Source: Bosea sp. F3-2 (GTDB taxonomy: Bacteria > Pseudomonadota > Alphaproteobacteria > Rhizobiales > Beijerinckiaceae). Taken from it: a stretch of DNA of 64,000 bases. Shown piece by piece: positions 28,311-36,246 of the stretch. Within the stretch, counting starts at the first letter, position 1; each line of letters begins with the position of its first letter. The stretch covers positions 6,103,501 to 6,167,500 of the forward strand of contig NZ_CP042331.1 of NCBI RefSeq assembly GCF_008253865.1. Reading direction: 5' to 3'. Made by a program: the position numbers and the translations under genes. The notes beneath the pieces were generated by a model. That model had not been told where the DNA came from and did not search any database. It saw nothing but the letters and a program-made list of their open reading frames with translations.

Positions 28311-28337
28311 CTCGGCGGAGCCTTTCCCGCCGAGTTT
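28311..28337 (+). terminator. Terminator after the NCS2 permease
   Basis: CTCGGCGG (28311-28318) pairs with CCGCCGAG (28327-28334), followed by TTT. It lies 10 bp past the permease stop. Confidence 0.6.
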
Positions 28338-28439
28338 GAAAAATCTGTCACAGATGGGTGGACAGGGGGCGGGGCCTTTGCTACACGCCCCCTGCCTGAC
28401 GCGGCCGACGCCGCTGACCGGCGACGCTTCGTGGCGTAT

Positions 28440-28515
<76 letters not shown>

Positions 28516-28520
28516 CGGCC

Positions 28521-29648
28521 TTAAGTGCTTGATACAGCACTCTTTCTTCCCCTGATGTTGATCTTGGAACCGAGCTTCTTTGAAGGCCGGTTTTGCACTT
28601 TTTGCAGCCCGTTTTGCAAAATTGTCCCGGCTTCGTTCTCCTCGACGCGCCGGATGCAGGTCATGGCCAACTCCAAGTTGCGCTGCAAATAGCTGGCGCC
28701 GAGCGTGCCCGATCCCTCGATTTGATGCCCGGTGACACTCGCGATCTCGCTCGGCGTGCAGCCGGCGGCAGCCGCGCGATTCGAGAAGGTGCCGCGCAGG
28801 TCGTGGAAGGTCAGGTCCTCGATGCCGGCTTTCTCGCAGACCTTGCCGAACGAGGTGCGGAAGCCGTCGCTGGTCCAGGGCAGGCCGTCGCTGTTGTTGA
28901 AGATGACGAGGCCGTGCGCAGGGTTGCGCGCCAGGCCCTCGGCGAGCGGCGTGGGCACCGGCATTGCGACCCGCGCGCCGGTCTTGCTCTGCTTCAGGCG
29001 CAGGATGCCATCCTTGATGCTCGACCGGGTCAGTCTCAGAAGGTCGTTCTGCCGCTGTGCTGTCCAGATCGCGGCCCAGAAGACGATCGCGACCTCGAAT
29101 GGCGCCACAGTGAGGAAGGCCTCGATATGCGTATCGGTCCAGACATTGTCGGTCCGGTCCGGTGAGGATAGACGCCCGCCGCGGTCGCAAGGATTGACCG
29201 AGAGGTCGCCGCGGTCCTTGGCATAGTTCAGCAGCTTGACGAGCACGCTCCAGGCATAGTCGGCCTTGCGGGGCGTCTCCTTCATCTCGTCGCGCCAGTC
29301 CTTGAAGACGCCTCGCACGCGGCGATCCTCGAGCGCAGCCATCTCCATGTCGCCGAAGCGATCCTCGATCAGTCGCAGATAGGTGCGATAGGCCTTCTGC
29401 GAGGATGCTGCATTCGGATAGTCGCTCGATGCCGTGTAAAGCCGGATCAGCCCGGCGACCGTGCCGGACTTCGCGGCTGCGAGGCTACGGCCGGCGACGG
29501 CCTTGTTATAAGAATCGACAAATTCGGGCGTGCCGGGTTCGCCCTGCAGGCGCGGCCCGCCCCGCCAGGCATAGTAATAGGTCTGGTAGCTGCCATCTGG
29601 CAGCTTGCGCTTGGCGCTGGCGACACCCTTAAGCCGCACGCGAACCAT
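28521..29648 (-). CDS. int: Tyrosine-family phage integrase
   Basis: 375 residues. The N-terminal arm-binding and core-binding regions cover residues 1-165; the catalytic domain holds Arg199 (TAQRQNDLL), Lys222 (KQSKTG), His282 and Arg285 (FHDLRGTF), His308 (TGHQ) and the nucleophile Tyr320 (GASYLQ). It integrates the phage at the adjacent tRNA-Lys. Its 5' end overlaps the excisionase-like gene by 20 bp, so the two are co-expressed from the left operon. Confidence 0.95.
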   Translation of the reverse strand: MVRVRLKGVASAKRKLPDGSYQTYYYAWRGGPRLQGEPGTPEFVDSYNKAVAGRSLAAAKSGTVAGLIRLYTASSDYPNAASSQKAYRTYLRLIEDRFGDMEMAALEDRRVRGVFKDWRDEMKETPRKADYAWSVLVKLLNYAKDRGDLSVNPCDRGGRLSSPDRTDNVWTDTHIEAFLTVAPFEVAIVFWAAIWTAQRQNDLLRLTRSSIKDGILRLKQSKTGARVAMPVPTPLAEGLARNPAHGLVIFNNSDGLPWTSDGFRTSFGKVCEKAGIEDLTFHDLRGTFSNRAAAAGCTPSEIASVTGHQIEGSGTLGASYLQRNLELAMTCIRRVEENEAGTILQNGLQKVQNRPSKKLGSKINIRGRKSAVSST

Positions 29649-29901
29649 TCTTGCTCAACCATCGATCGAGAGCGGAACCGGCCTTCTCAGGAGAGGCGAG
29701 GCCGGCGAACTTGTCCAGAGCGGCATCGATCGCCATGCGATCCCAGCGCGTCGTGCCGGGCACGGCAGCCGGCAGCGTGCCGGCCTTGACGAGCTGCGAG
29801 AAGCGCGAGGGCGTCATGGCGCAGTAGCCGGCCGCCTGGGCGCGCGTCAGCAGCCGAGGCGTGATCGGAGGCGCCGCTGCCATGTTGACGCTGCCGGCCA
29901 C
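29629..29901 (-). CDS. Excisionase-like winged-helix protein
   Basis: 90 residues. LLTRAQAAGYCAMTPSRFSQ, then GTTRWDRMAIDAALD, is the AlpA/Xis-type MerR-like helix-turn-helix found next to integrases. It probably directs excision and may regulate int. The start could also be ATG 29883. It overlaps the int start. Confidence 0.75.
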   Translation of the reverse strand: MAGSVNMAAAPPITPRLLTRAQAAGYCAMTPSRFSQLVKAGTLPAAVPGTTRWDRMAIDAALDKFAGLASPEKAGSALDRWLSKNGSRAA

Positions 29902-29904
29902 GGC

Positions 29905-30132
29905 TCATGCTCCCAACTGGCTGAAGAGGTCACCGGTCCGATCCTGCTGAGCCTGGGCGCGCAGGAGTGGGGCCGCGATCCGCCGGTTGAGTTCGGCGCG
30001 CAGCACGTCGGCTGTCGCCTTGACGAGATCGGCGCGCGCAGCGGCAACGCCGCCACGGTGACGGCGGGCCTTCTTGTTGAGGCAGAGAATCGCCTCGGCA
30101 CGGCGCCTGCGAAGGGTGGCGAGGCTAGCCAT
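29905..30132 (-). CDS. Hypothetical basic phage protein
   Basis: 75 residues, Arg/Ala-rich and probably one long helix pair (LRRRRAEAILCLNKKARRHR, then LRAELNRRIAAPLLRAQAQQ). No domain is recognised. It is tightly packed between two minus-strand genes, 3 bp from each. Confidence 0.6.
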   Translation of the reverse strand: MASLATLRRRRAEAILCLNKKARRHRGGVAAARADLVKATADVLRAELNRRIAAPLLRAQAQQDRTGDLFSQLGA

Positions 30133-30135
30133 CGG

Positions 30136-31179
30136 TTAGCCCCCCTCCGCGAGCGCTGCCGGCGATAGGCCGGGCAGAGGACCGCGACCGTGGCGCGTGG
30201 CACGCTTCGCCCGAATGCGAGCGATCGTCTCGGGCTGTACCAGTTTCGCAAGGTCCGCCTCGGCGCACGCCATGAGGTCGTGCCCCGCCTCCCTCGCCAG
30301 AGAGGCGAGCGTCGTCATTGCCGCGCCGATCTCTTTGCTGGGCTCGCCAATCGGCCGGCAGTAGGTGTAGTCGATCAGTCGATGGGCGTCCTCGCGAGAC
30401 ATGCCGAACGCTTGGCAGACCTCGTTGGCCTCTTCGGCGAAACGGTCGCGCCTCTCGGCAACGTCAGTCGGATCGCCGTCAAACAGGACATCGCAAGCCG
30501 CCGCGACGCGAGCCTGATAATTCGCTTCGTCCTTTTCCCCCACGCTCGCCCCGGTTTCCGAGGGGGCGGGGTCGTTCAGCCGCTTGTCGATGCAGGTTAG
30601 GCAGACATAGCCGCCCATTTCGTCACGGCTCAGAGGCGTATGCTTGTGCTCGCCGCAGGCGGCGCACGCGGTCGCCTGGGTCGAGCTGTAGGTAAAGGCC
30701 GTGGCCGGCGAAAAACCAGAAGCGGCGAAAGTCCGCAACGCGCCCTTCTCGCAATCGGTCGCCTCGATGAGGACTTGCGGATCGGGATGCCACTCATTCG
30801 AGCCGAAGTACACGCGATGCGGAATGAATGTCCGCTCGGCTGTCTCGCCGCGCCAGTTGGTGTAGCGCGCGGTGATTGCCTCCCCGCCCGTCGCGGCAGG
30901 GGCTGCGAGCGCAGCGCGGCGGTCCGCTCGGGTTTTTCTGTCCGCGATGAAGTCCAACCAATCTTCGACGGAGGGCTTGGCGATGGGGCGCTTCTCGTAA
31001 GCGACGCTCGACATCACGGCCATGGCTTCGCAGATGCTCAGCCCGCCGCGTTCGGCCAGTCTCTTCAAGGATTGATAGTGGTTCTTCTGCGCCTGCGCTT
31101 CATAAGGCGCGATCAGCGACCACGGCACATTCGGGCCGCCCATGATCGGGAACATCGGTTCGGCTTGCGGCGTGGTCAT
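30136..31179 (-). CDS. Phage protein with zinc ribbon, unknown function
   Basis: 347 residues. An N-terminal helical part (MFPIMGGPNVPWSLIAPYEA) is followed by a segment of the kind found in many phage proteins (FIPHRVYFGSNEWHPDPQVL, then GALRTFA). A zinc-ribbon candidate has CAACGEH and CLTCI, two CxxC pairs about 20 residues apart. The rest is helical. No function can be assigned. Its start overlaps the stop of the gene at 31176. Confidence 0.65.
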   Translation of the reverse strand: MTTPQAEPMFPIMGGPNVPWSLIAPYEAQAQKNHYQSLKRLAERGGLSICEAMAVMSSVAYEKRPIAKPSVEDWLDFIADRKTRADRRAALAAPAATGGEAITARYTNWRGETAERTFIPHRVYFGSNEWHPDPQVLIEATDCEKGALRTFAASGFSPATAFTYSSTQATACAACGEHKHTPLSRDEMGGYVCLTCIDKRLNDPAPSETGASVGEKDEANYQARVAAACDVLFDGDPTDVAERRDRFAEEANEVCQAFGMSREDAHRLIDYTYCRPIGEPSKEIGAAMTTLASLAREAGHDLMACAEADLAKLVQPETIARIRAKRATRHGRGPLPGLSPAALAEGG

Positions 31180-31415
31180 GAGCGGGCCTCCGTCGTCTGG
31201 GATCGAAGTTGGCGCAGGATCTCGGGATGCGCGTAGATGACGCCGCCGATCTCGAAGGCGGCGGGGCGATAACGGCGATCGATGTTCTGTCGGAAGCCTC
31301 GCTTCAGGCGCCGCTGGGCACGAGCCGGCGAGCGCACCCGAGACCAGTCGTCAAAGGCTTCGACGGCTGTCAGGGTTTCCCGAAACGTCATGCCCGCGAG
31401 ACTTCCGGTCAGCAT
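31176..31415 (-). CDS. Hypothetical phage protein
   Basis: 79 residues from ATG 31415 (GGGAG upstream). MTFRETLTAVEAFDDWSRV, then RYRPAAFEIGGVIYAHPEIL; it is basic in the middle. No family is recognised. The stop overlaps the next start by ATGA. Confidence 0.6.
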   Translation of the reverse strand: MLTGSLAGMTFRETLTAVEAFDDWSRVRSPARAQRRLKRGFRQNIDRRYRPAAFEIGGVIYAHPEILRQLRSQTTEARS

Positions 31416-31425
31416 CGCCCGCTCC

Positions 31426-32313
31426 CTACTTCGGCGTGACGAGTTCGGCGATGGCGGGCTTGGCGGCGGCGAAACCGCGCAGCACCCGGTCATAGGCGGC
31501 TGCGTTCGCGTCGATCCAGGCGACATTGGCGACGAAGAGCGCGTCGACCGTGATCGTCTTCACTGCCTTGGTGCCATAGAGATTGCCGCCCGGCTGGATG
31601 CGCGGATAGGTGCCGCTCGGGATCTCGGAATAGCCGTAGACCTCCTTGCCGCGGGCATCCTTTGCGACCTTGCCCATGTCCCAGTCGTCAGTGCCGGCGA
31701 GCACGATCCGGTCGCCGTTCTGCTGGGCATCGTTCTTCAGGTAGCTGGAGCCGAGGGCGCCGACCCAGAGCAGGCACTGCACCTGGCTGCCATCGGCAAC
31801 GGCCGAGAGGGCGCGAACACCGCTGCGCGCGTCGACCTGGACCGGCGCATAGCGCTTCTTGTCGGCCAGCACGAAGGCGTCCCAGGTGGTGCGGGCGCCG
31901 CTGCCGTCCGGCCCGACTGCGACGGTGTTCTTGTTGGTCAGGTCGGTGACGCGGTCGACCTTCGAACCGCGATTGCAGAGCAGATGCGCGTGCTCCTGGT
32001 AGAGCACGCCGGCCCTCTCGATCGCGGAGAGCGCCTGCGCATTGCGGCTGGAATAGACCAGCAGTGCGTCGGACTGGACGAAGGCGCCGTCGCATTCGCC
32101 CTTGGTGACCTTGTCGAGATTATCGAGCGAGCCCTGCGTCGGGATGACCTCGACCTTGAGCGAGGTCGCGACCTTCTTCAGCAGGTGGCCGGCCTTGAAA
32201 TAGTTGCCGGCATCGGAGCCGGTGCAAAGCCGGAAACTCGGCTGCTGCGCCATTGCCGGCGAACAGGCGAGGGCCGAGAGGGCGGCGCCGGCGATCAGGA
32301 GGGGGCGGAACAT
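31426..32313 (-). CDS. TAXI-family periplasmic solute-binding-like protein
   Basis: 295 residues from ATG 32313 with AAAGGAAG upstream. The signal peptide is MFRPLLIAGAALSALACSPAMAQ. The mature part is like TRAP-associated extracytoplasmic immunogenic receptors: FRLCTGSDAGNYFKAGHLL, VEVIPTQGSLDNLDKV, CDGAFVQSDALLVY. No TRAP permease is near. It lies in the prophage left operon with a lipoprotein and a 38-residue membrane peptide, so it is a cargo gene that would alter the host periplasm. Its role is unknown. Confidence 0.8.
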   Translation of the reverse strand: MFRPLLIAGAALSALACSPAMAQQPSFRLCTGSDAGNYFKAGHLLKKVATSLKVEVIPTQGSLDNLDKVTKGECDGAFVQSDALLVYSSRNAQALSAIERAGVLYQEHAHLLCNRGSKVDRVTDLTNKNTVAVGPDGSGARTTWDAFVLADKKRYAPVQVDARSGVRALSAVADGSQVQCLLWVGALGSSYLKNDAQQNGDRIVLAGTDDWDMGKVAKDARGKEVYGYSEIPSGTYPRIQPGGNLYGTKAVKTITVDALFVANVAWIDANAAAYDRVLRGFAAAKPAIAELVTPK

Positions 32314-32342
32314 GGTCGACTTCCTTTCAGGGAATGCGCCGC

Positions 32343-32459
32343 TCAGTGGCGGACGAGGCGGGACAGGAAACGGGTGAGGCGCACGACGCCGTAGATCACC
32401 GTGCCGAGGCCGATGAGCGCGAGAACGTCGGAGAGGCGGGTGACGAGAGCCCAGAGCAT
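32343..32459 (-). CDS. 38-aa single-span membrane peptide
   Basis: ATG 32459 to TGA 32343. The product MLWALVTRLSDVLALIGLG and the following TVIYGVV form one hydrophobic span, then a basic tail (RLTRFLSRLVRH). It starts 3 bp after the lipoprotein stop and ends 29 bp before the TAXI gene start, so it sits inside the operon. There is no strong ribosome site; translation coupling is likely if it is real. Confidence 0.5.
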   Translation of the reverse strand: MLWALVTRLSDVLALIGLGTVIYGVVRLTRFLSRLVRH

Positions 32460-32462
32460 TTG

Positions 32463-32723
32463 TCAGGGCTTCCGCCGATTGGCTGGGTCGAGGCGGCAGT
32501 TCTCGACGCAAACCATCGACTGGTAGTAGGCGGCGCTGTCGCAGGCCTTCACGACTTGCGACCAGTCGCTGGTGTGGGTGACGCGCGGCCCCTCCGGCAC
32601 AGCCTTCAGGCAGTCCTGAAAGATCTGGGCGCGCTTCACCTGGTCAGGTTCGCGGCGCATGGGCCTGATGTCGTCGCAAGCGGCGAGGGGCATTGCGACC
32701 AGGAGCGCGAGAGCTGATCTCAT
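32463..32723 (-). CDS. Small phage-encoded lipoprotein
   Basis: 86 residues. The signal MRSALALLVAMPLAAC has a lipobox with Cys16; five further cysteines follow in a short mature domain (DCLKAVPEG, VVKACDSAAYYQSMVCVENC). Its start overlaps the dnaN stop. Pro content is too low for a typical o-spanin, so a lysis role is not favoured. Confidence 0.65.
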   Translation of the reverse strand: MRSALALLVAMPLAACDDIRPMRREPDQVKRAQIFQDCLKAVPEGPRVTHTSDWSQVVKACDSAAYYQSMVCVENCRLDPANRRKP

Positions 32724-33850
32724 GCGACTGGCCTCGCGACATGCATGCGGCCGAGCAGCGCCATGCTGGGGCTGCCTTCGCGCGGGGTGAGAATGTTGCC
32801 GTCTCGCTTGCTGCTCATGCGGAGCATGAGGGTGTCGCCCGGCAGGTTGGCGACGATCCTGGCCAGCAGGCGATAGTCGAAGGCGGTCGAGAAGGGCTCG
32901 CCCTCGAATTCGCAGGTAATCTCCTCGCGCATCTCGCCGGCCGAGGGGCTGATGCGCGTCAGGGCGAGCGTGCCGTCCGAGAAATCGAGATGGGCGGCGC
33001 TGTCGTGCGCGTCGGCCATGATGCTGATCCGCTCGACTGCGGCCTGCAGCGCGTCTGTCTCGACGATGGCGATGCGCTCATTCTCCCACGGGATGATGCG
33101 CTCATAGGGCGGGAATGCCGAGTTGATCAGCACGCTGGTGAGGGTGACGCCGGCGCGGGTGGCGCGCAGTTTCGTCGCCGACAGCGACAGCGCGACCTCG
33201 TCCTTGGCCTTGTCGCACAGGCGCAGCAATTCGCCCGCAGTCTTGCTCGGAATAGTGATGCCGGGCATGCCAGAGGCCTTCTCCGGCAGATCGAGCAGCC
33301 GGCGCGTGACGACGGAGCTGCCATTGGTGGAGACGGCGGCAAGGCGCGGGCCTTCCGTGGTCTCGGCGACATGGAGATAGACGCCGCAGATAAAGGGGCG
33401 GGTGTTGTCGCTCGATGCGGCGTGCAGCGTCTCGCGCAGCATCTGCGCGAGATCCTCGGCGGCCAGGGTGAAGCCGTGATCGAGCCCTTCCGGCACGATA
33501 ACGGGGTAATCGACCGATGGCAGTGTCGGCAGGCGGGTGCGATTGCGGCCGGCGGAGACGAGCATGCGCCTGTCGTCGTCGAGTGCTAGGACGATCTCGT
33601 CGGCAGGCAGGCGCCGCGCCAGATCGTGCAGGGTGGCGGCCGGCACGGCAATCTCGCCGGGGGTTTCGATGACGGCGGTCGCAGACGTCCGGATTTCGAT
33701 ATCCTGATCGGTGCCGCAGATGGCGAGGGATTCGCCCTCGGCGACGAGCCGGACATGCGACAGGATCGGCCGCAGCGGCTTGCGATCGATGATGCGCGCA
33801 GCCGGCTCAAGCGCGGCGAGCAGAGCCTCGCGGGCGATGGTCAGCTTCAT
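32720..33850 (-). CDS. dnaN: Phage-encoded DNA polymerase beta sliding clamp
   Basis: 376 residues from ATG 33850 (the frame is open 28 codons further upstream without similarity). It covers all three clamp domains: MKLTIAREALLAALEPAARI and RPILSHVRLVA in domain 1, LPSVDYPVIVPEG and the conserved FIMRDTR-equivalent DNTRPFICGVYLH in domain 2, and AFPPYERIIP then FDYRLLARIVANL in domain 3. It ends RMHVARPVA where cellular clamps end with a PMR motif, so the partner-binding tail differs. It could recruit the host polymerase to phage DNA. Confidence 0.9.
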   Translation of the reverse strand: MKLTIAREALLAALEPAARIIDRKPLRPILSHVRLVAEGESLAICGTDQDIEIRTSATAVIETPGEIAVPAATLHDLARRLPADEIVLALDDDRRMLVSAGRNRTRLPTLPSVDYPVIVPEGLDHGFTLAAEDLAQMLRETLHAASSDNTRPFICGVYLHVAETTEGPRLAAVSTNGSSVVTRRLLDLPEKASGMPGITIPSKTAGELLRLCDKAKDEVALSLSATKLRATRAGVTLTSVLINSAFPPYERIIPWENERIAIVETDALQAAVERISIMADAHDSAAHLDFSDGTLALTRISPSAGEMREEITCEFEGEPFSTAFDYRLLARIVANLPGDTLMLRMSSKRDGNILTPREGSPSMALLGRMHVARPVA

Positions 33851-34215
33851 CGCGCCGTCCTCAGGGCGTCGTGGAGCTTGTCCGCGATCGGTGCGTATTG
33901 CGCCGGTAGCGCCCGCCCGAGATGGATGGCGCAATCCTCGACCTCGCCTCGCATGGCGCGGGCAAGAGATTCGTCGATCTCGCTTGCGTCGAGAGCGGGT
34001 GGCGGGTCCTTCTCGTCTTCCTCGCTCGACACCTTGTAGCCGAATGGTTCGGCCAGCTCGCGCAGGCCTGCGAGGATTTCCGAGCGGTAGGTGATCGTGG
34101 CTTCGCCCTTGAGGAAGGCGAGCAGGGCCTCGGTGGCCTGCCGCGCCTCCGCAATTTCCTCCGTGGCGATAATGTCCTCGGCCGCGATGGACGGCCGTCC
34201 GGCATGAGCGTTCAT
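33847..34215 (-). CDS. Hypothetical phage protein next to dnaN
   Basis: 122 residues from ATG 34215 (AGAGGG upstream). It is acidic and helical (IIATEEIAEARQATEALLAF, GYKVSSEEDEKDPPPALDAS, ESLARAMRGEVEDCAIHLG). No family is recognised. Its stop overlaps the dnaN start (ATGA), so the two are co-translated. Confidence 0.65.
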   Translation of the reverse strand: MNAHAGRPSIAAEDIIATEEIAEARQATEALLAFLKGEATITYRSEILAGLRELAEPFGYKVSSEEDEKDPPPALDASEIDESLARAMRGEVEDCAIHLGRALPAQYAPIADKLHDALRTAR

Positions 34216-34320
34216 GGCTTCAGCCCTCTGTGAATGGGTGCCGTCTCTCCGTGCTGTCACCGCTTCGCTGGGGCTTTGGCCTGCGGTTTCGGCCAGATCC
34301 GGACCAGCTCCGGATGGGTG

Positions 34321-34563
34321 TCAGGCCGTCTCGCCGACAGCCTGCAGGTAGAGGTCGAGGATCGCCTCTTCTTCCTTGCGCTCGTCGAGATCGCGCTTGC
34401 GCAGGGCGATGACCTTCTTCAGCACCTTGACGTCGTAGCCGTTGCCTTTGGCCTCTGCGTAGACCTCCGTGATGTCGTCGGAGATGGTCTTCTTTTCTTC
34501 CTCGAGGCGCTCGATGCGCTCGACGATAGACTTGAGCTGATCGCCCTTGACGGGATCGTCCAT
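34321..34563 (-). CDS. GapR (DUF2312) family DNA-binding protein
   Basis: 80 residues covering the whole family: QLKSIVERIERLEEEKKTIS, then AEAKGNGYDVKVLKKVIALR and EEEAILDLYL. The cellular GapR of Caulobacter clamps overtwisted DNA ahead of polymerases and stimulates topoisomerases. A phage copy in the early operon could ease replication or modify host chromosome handling. It lies 3 bp after the HD-domain gene region and 105 bp before the next gene. Confidence 0.88.
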   Translation of the reverse strand: MDDPVKGDQLKSIVERIERLEEEKKTISDDITEVYAEAKGNGYDVKVLKKVIALRKRDLDERKEEEAILDLYLQAVGETA

Positions 34564-34566
34564 TGG

Positions 34567-35259
34567 TCAGGCCTCCATGGGCATGCGGCGCGCCGCTCGG
34601 CCGCTGCCGGTTTTCGGTTTCGGGGGGGCGACGGCGCCGAAGCGCTCAGGCAGGTATTTGCGCAGGCGGTCGCGATATTCGTCGGCGGCGTGGTGCCACT
34701 GCCAGGGCGTGATCTTGCCGACGATACGCAGCGGCTCGGCCGTGTCGTAAGGCGCACCCCATGGCTTCGGCGCCGGTCCGAGCAGATGTGCGCATTCGGT
34801 GACAAGCATGCGCACATCGTAAATCTTGACCATCTCGCGCAGATCGAGCGGGCAGCCCTTCTCGCCCATGCCGGCAGCGAAATAGATTTCGCGGTCGACG
34901 GTCGATTTGAGCGACTTCAGGCTCTTGCTGACGACGTCGCCGAGGATGTGCCCTTCGAGAAACCGCACGCGCTCGACCAGCGCTTGCGCGATCGGCGTGG
35001 CGATATCGCCGAGATACGCCTCATGCGCATCGTGCAGCAGGAAGGCTGCGGCCGCCTCGCGGCTCTTGGTGTCGCGGAAGATGGCGTCGGCGCCGATGAC
35101 GCAGTGCTGCGCCACCGAATACGGGCCGGAGCGGACATGGCCCGTGAAGCGGGCGATGCGCCCCAGCGCCTCGGCAATGTCAACGTCGAAGTCGACATCG
35201 CGCCAGTCAGGACGCAGCAGATCGAAGGCGCGGCCGGATGCGGTCTGAAGCCAGGTCAT
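34567..35259 (-). CDS. HD-domain phosphohydrolase (YfbR-like)
   Basis: 230 residues from ATG 35259. HD motifs: His52 (SVAQHC), His76-Asp77 with His79-Glu80 (LLHDAHEAYLGD), and a later Asp in VKIYDVRMLV. N-terminal TASGRAFDLLRP is typical of phage and YfbR-type HD proteins, which hydrolyse deoxynucleoside monophosphates. It may adjust nucleotide pools during phage replication. The start overlaps the previous stop. Confidence 0.85.
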   Translation of the reverse strand: MTWLQTASGRAFDLLRPDWRDVDFDVDIAEALGRIARFTGHVRSGPYSVAQHCVIGADAIFRDTKSREAAAAFLLHDAHEAYLGDIATPIAQALVERVRFLEGHILGDVVSKSLKSLKSTVDREIYFAAGMGEKGCPLDLREMVKIYDVRMLVTECAHLLGPAPKPWGAPYDTAEPLRIVGKITPWQWHHAADEYRDRLRKYLPERFGAVAPPKPKTGSGRAARRMPMEA

Positions 35260-35516
35260 CGCGGGAAATCCTCGAGCGAGAGCCATTCGCCGGGATTGAG
35301 GGCGAGCTCGGCGCCGTTGCGGGTGAGGCAGAAGAACAGGGATGACTGGCGCCGTGCCGGCTTGCCGCCCTCTGCTTCGCCGGCCTCAATCATGGCGCGC
35401 CACTGATTGCTCACCTCGCCGTTGGCAGGGGTGAAGTAGCGGTTGCGGTAGGAGCGCCCTGTCGCGTTCGGCAAACCGAGCGCGTGGCGGGCTAGTTCGC
35501 GTTGGGCCGGGGTCAT
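35256..35516 (-). CDS. Hypothetical phage protein
   Basis: 86 residues from ATG 35516. MTPAQRELARHALGLPNATG, YRNRYFTPANGEVSNQWRAM, and a C-terminal FFCLTRNGAELALNPGEW. This type of small protein recurs in alphaproteobacterial prophages without known function. It overlaps neighbours at both ends by 4 bp. Confidence 0.65.
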   Translation of the reverse strand: MTPAQRELARHALGLPNATGRSYRNRYFTPANGEVSNQWRAMIEAGEAEGGKPARRQSSLFFCLTRNGAELALNPGEWLSLEDFPR

Positions 35517-35587
35517 TCGCGCCCCCGAACTGTCAGGCGAAGCGCCTGGGCGCCCGCATAGGTGACGAGGAGCCAGAGCGCGGCCAT
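35513..35587 (-). CDS. 24-aa membrane peptide
   Basis: ATG 35587 to TGA 35513: MAALWLLVTYAGAQALRLTV then RGRE. It fits exactly between two genes: its start shares one base with the upstream stop and its stop overlaps the downstream start by 4 bp. This packing supports it as a real, very small gene. Confidence 0.5.
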   Translation of the reverse strand: MAALWLLVTYAGAQALRLTVRGRE

Positions 35588-35748
35588 CAGTGCAGCGTCC
35601 AGAGCGCGAGGCAGATGTGGGTCGGCGGCGACGCGAGCAGCACCGCGACGGCGGAGAGGCCGACGAAGAGGCCGACCGAGTAGCCGGCCGTGAGCGCGAG
35701 CTCACGCGCGGCTTCCGCCATGGTGATGAAGGGGATGGGCTCGCTCAT
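35587..35748 (-). CDS. 53-aa membrane protein
   Basis: From ATG 35748. MSEPIPFITMAEAARELALT, then a hydrophobic span (GYSVGLFVGLSAVAVLLA) ending PTHICLALWTLH. No family is recognised. It is chained by 1-bp overlaps to the genes on both sides. Confidence 0.55.
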   Translation of the reverse strand: MSEPIPFITMAEAARELALTAGYSVGLFVGLSAVAVLLASPPTHICLALWTLH

Positions 35749-36176
35749 CAGGCCATGCTCGCAATGAGGTGGCGCGCCCAGAGCGCGACCGGCAATGCCA
35801 GCATGACGAAGCAAGCGGCCTGCCCGCGCCAGTCCGGACGGCGGACGGTGGAGCGGTTGCCGGTGGTGCGGCGGCGCGGCTTGCGATGCGCCGCCTCAAA
35901 GAGGGCGAAGGCGCGGGCGCCACAGCGGCGCGTCTGCTCGGGCAGCCAGCCCAGGCGGGTGAGATCGTCAAGGAATACGACCGCGGCCTCGCCGCCATCG
36001 TTCACCAGGGCGCCGATATCCTCGACCATGCGCTCGGTGATGGCTCCCTCGGAGACCATCTTCGGCCGGTCGAAGGGCCAGATATAGCCGTCATCGACGG
36101 CGATGCGGCTTTCGAGATAGCCGCGGCCATGAGTGTCCGCAGGCAAACGGTGGGCAGGCTTCAAAGCGGCCTCCAT
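35748..36176 (-). CDS. Hypothetical phage protein, first gene of the left operon
   Basis: 142 residues. The N-terminal half is polar (GRGYLESRIAVDDGYIWPFD, GALVNDGGEAAVVFLDDLTR); the C-terminus has one hydrophobic span (AACFVMLALPVALWARHLIA). The predicted promoter/operator at 36194-36222 is only about 11 nt upstream of the ATG, so the message has almost no 5' leader. Function is unknown. Confidence 0.6.
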   Translation of the reverse strand: MEAALKPAHRLPADTHGRGYLESRIAVDDGYIWPFDRPKMVSEGAITERMVEDIGALVNDGGEAAVVFLDDLTRLGWLPEQTRRCGARAFALFEAAHRKPRRRTTGNRSTVRRPDWRGQAACFVMLALPVALWARHLIASMA

Positions 36177-36193
36177 CGGTTAGGATGGAGGGT

Positions 36194-36246
36194 GTTATGA
36201 CAGGGTAAATTCACCCTGTCAATAATTAGAGGGTAAATTTCCGCAT
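36194..36246 (-). promoter_or_regulatory. Leftward lytic promoter with repressor operators
   Basis: Read on the minus strand: TTGACA (36222-36217), 17-nt spacer, CATAAC (36199-36194). The spacer is a near-perfect palindrome, GACAGGGTAAAT-TCACCCTGTC (36199-36220). A second AGGGTAAATT half-site lies at 36230-36239 inside AGAGGGTAAATTTCCGCAT (36228-36246), a 19-bp repeat also found at the rightward promoter. Repressor bound here would block the left operon. Confidence 0.7.

Noticed and set aside
32463..32723. Spanin (Rz1-like) role for the phage lipoprotein
   Set aside because: It is not proline-rich, has no overlapping Rz-like partner, and lies in the early left operon instead of a lysis cassette.
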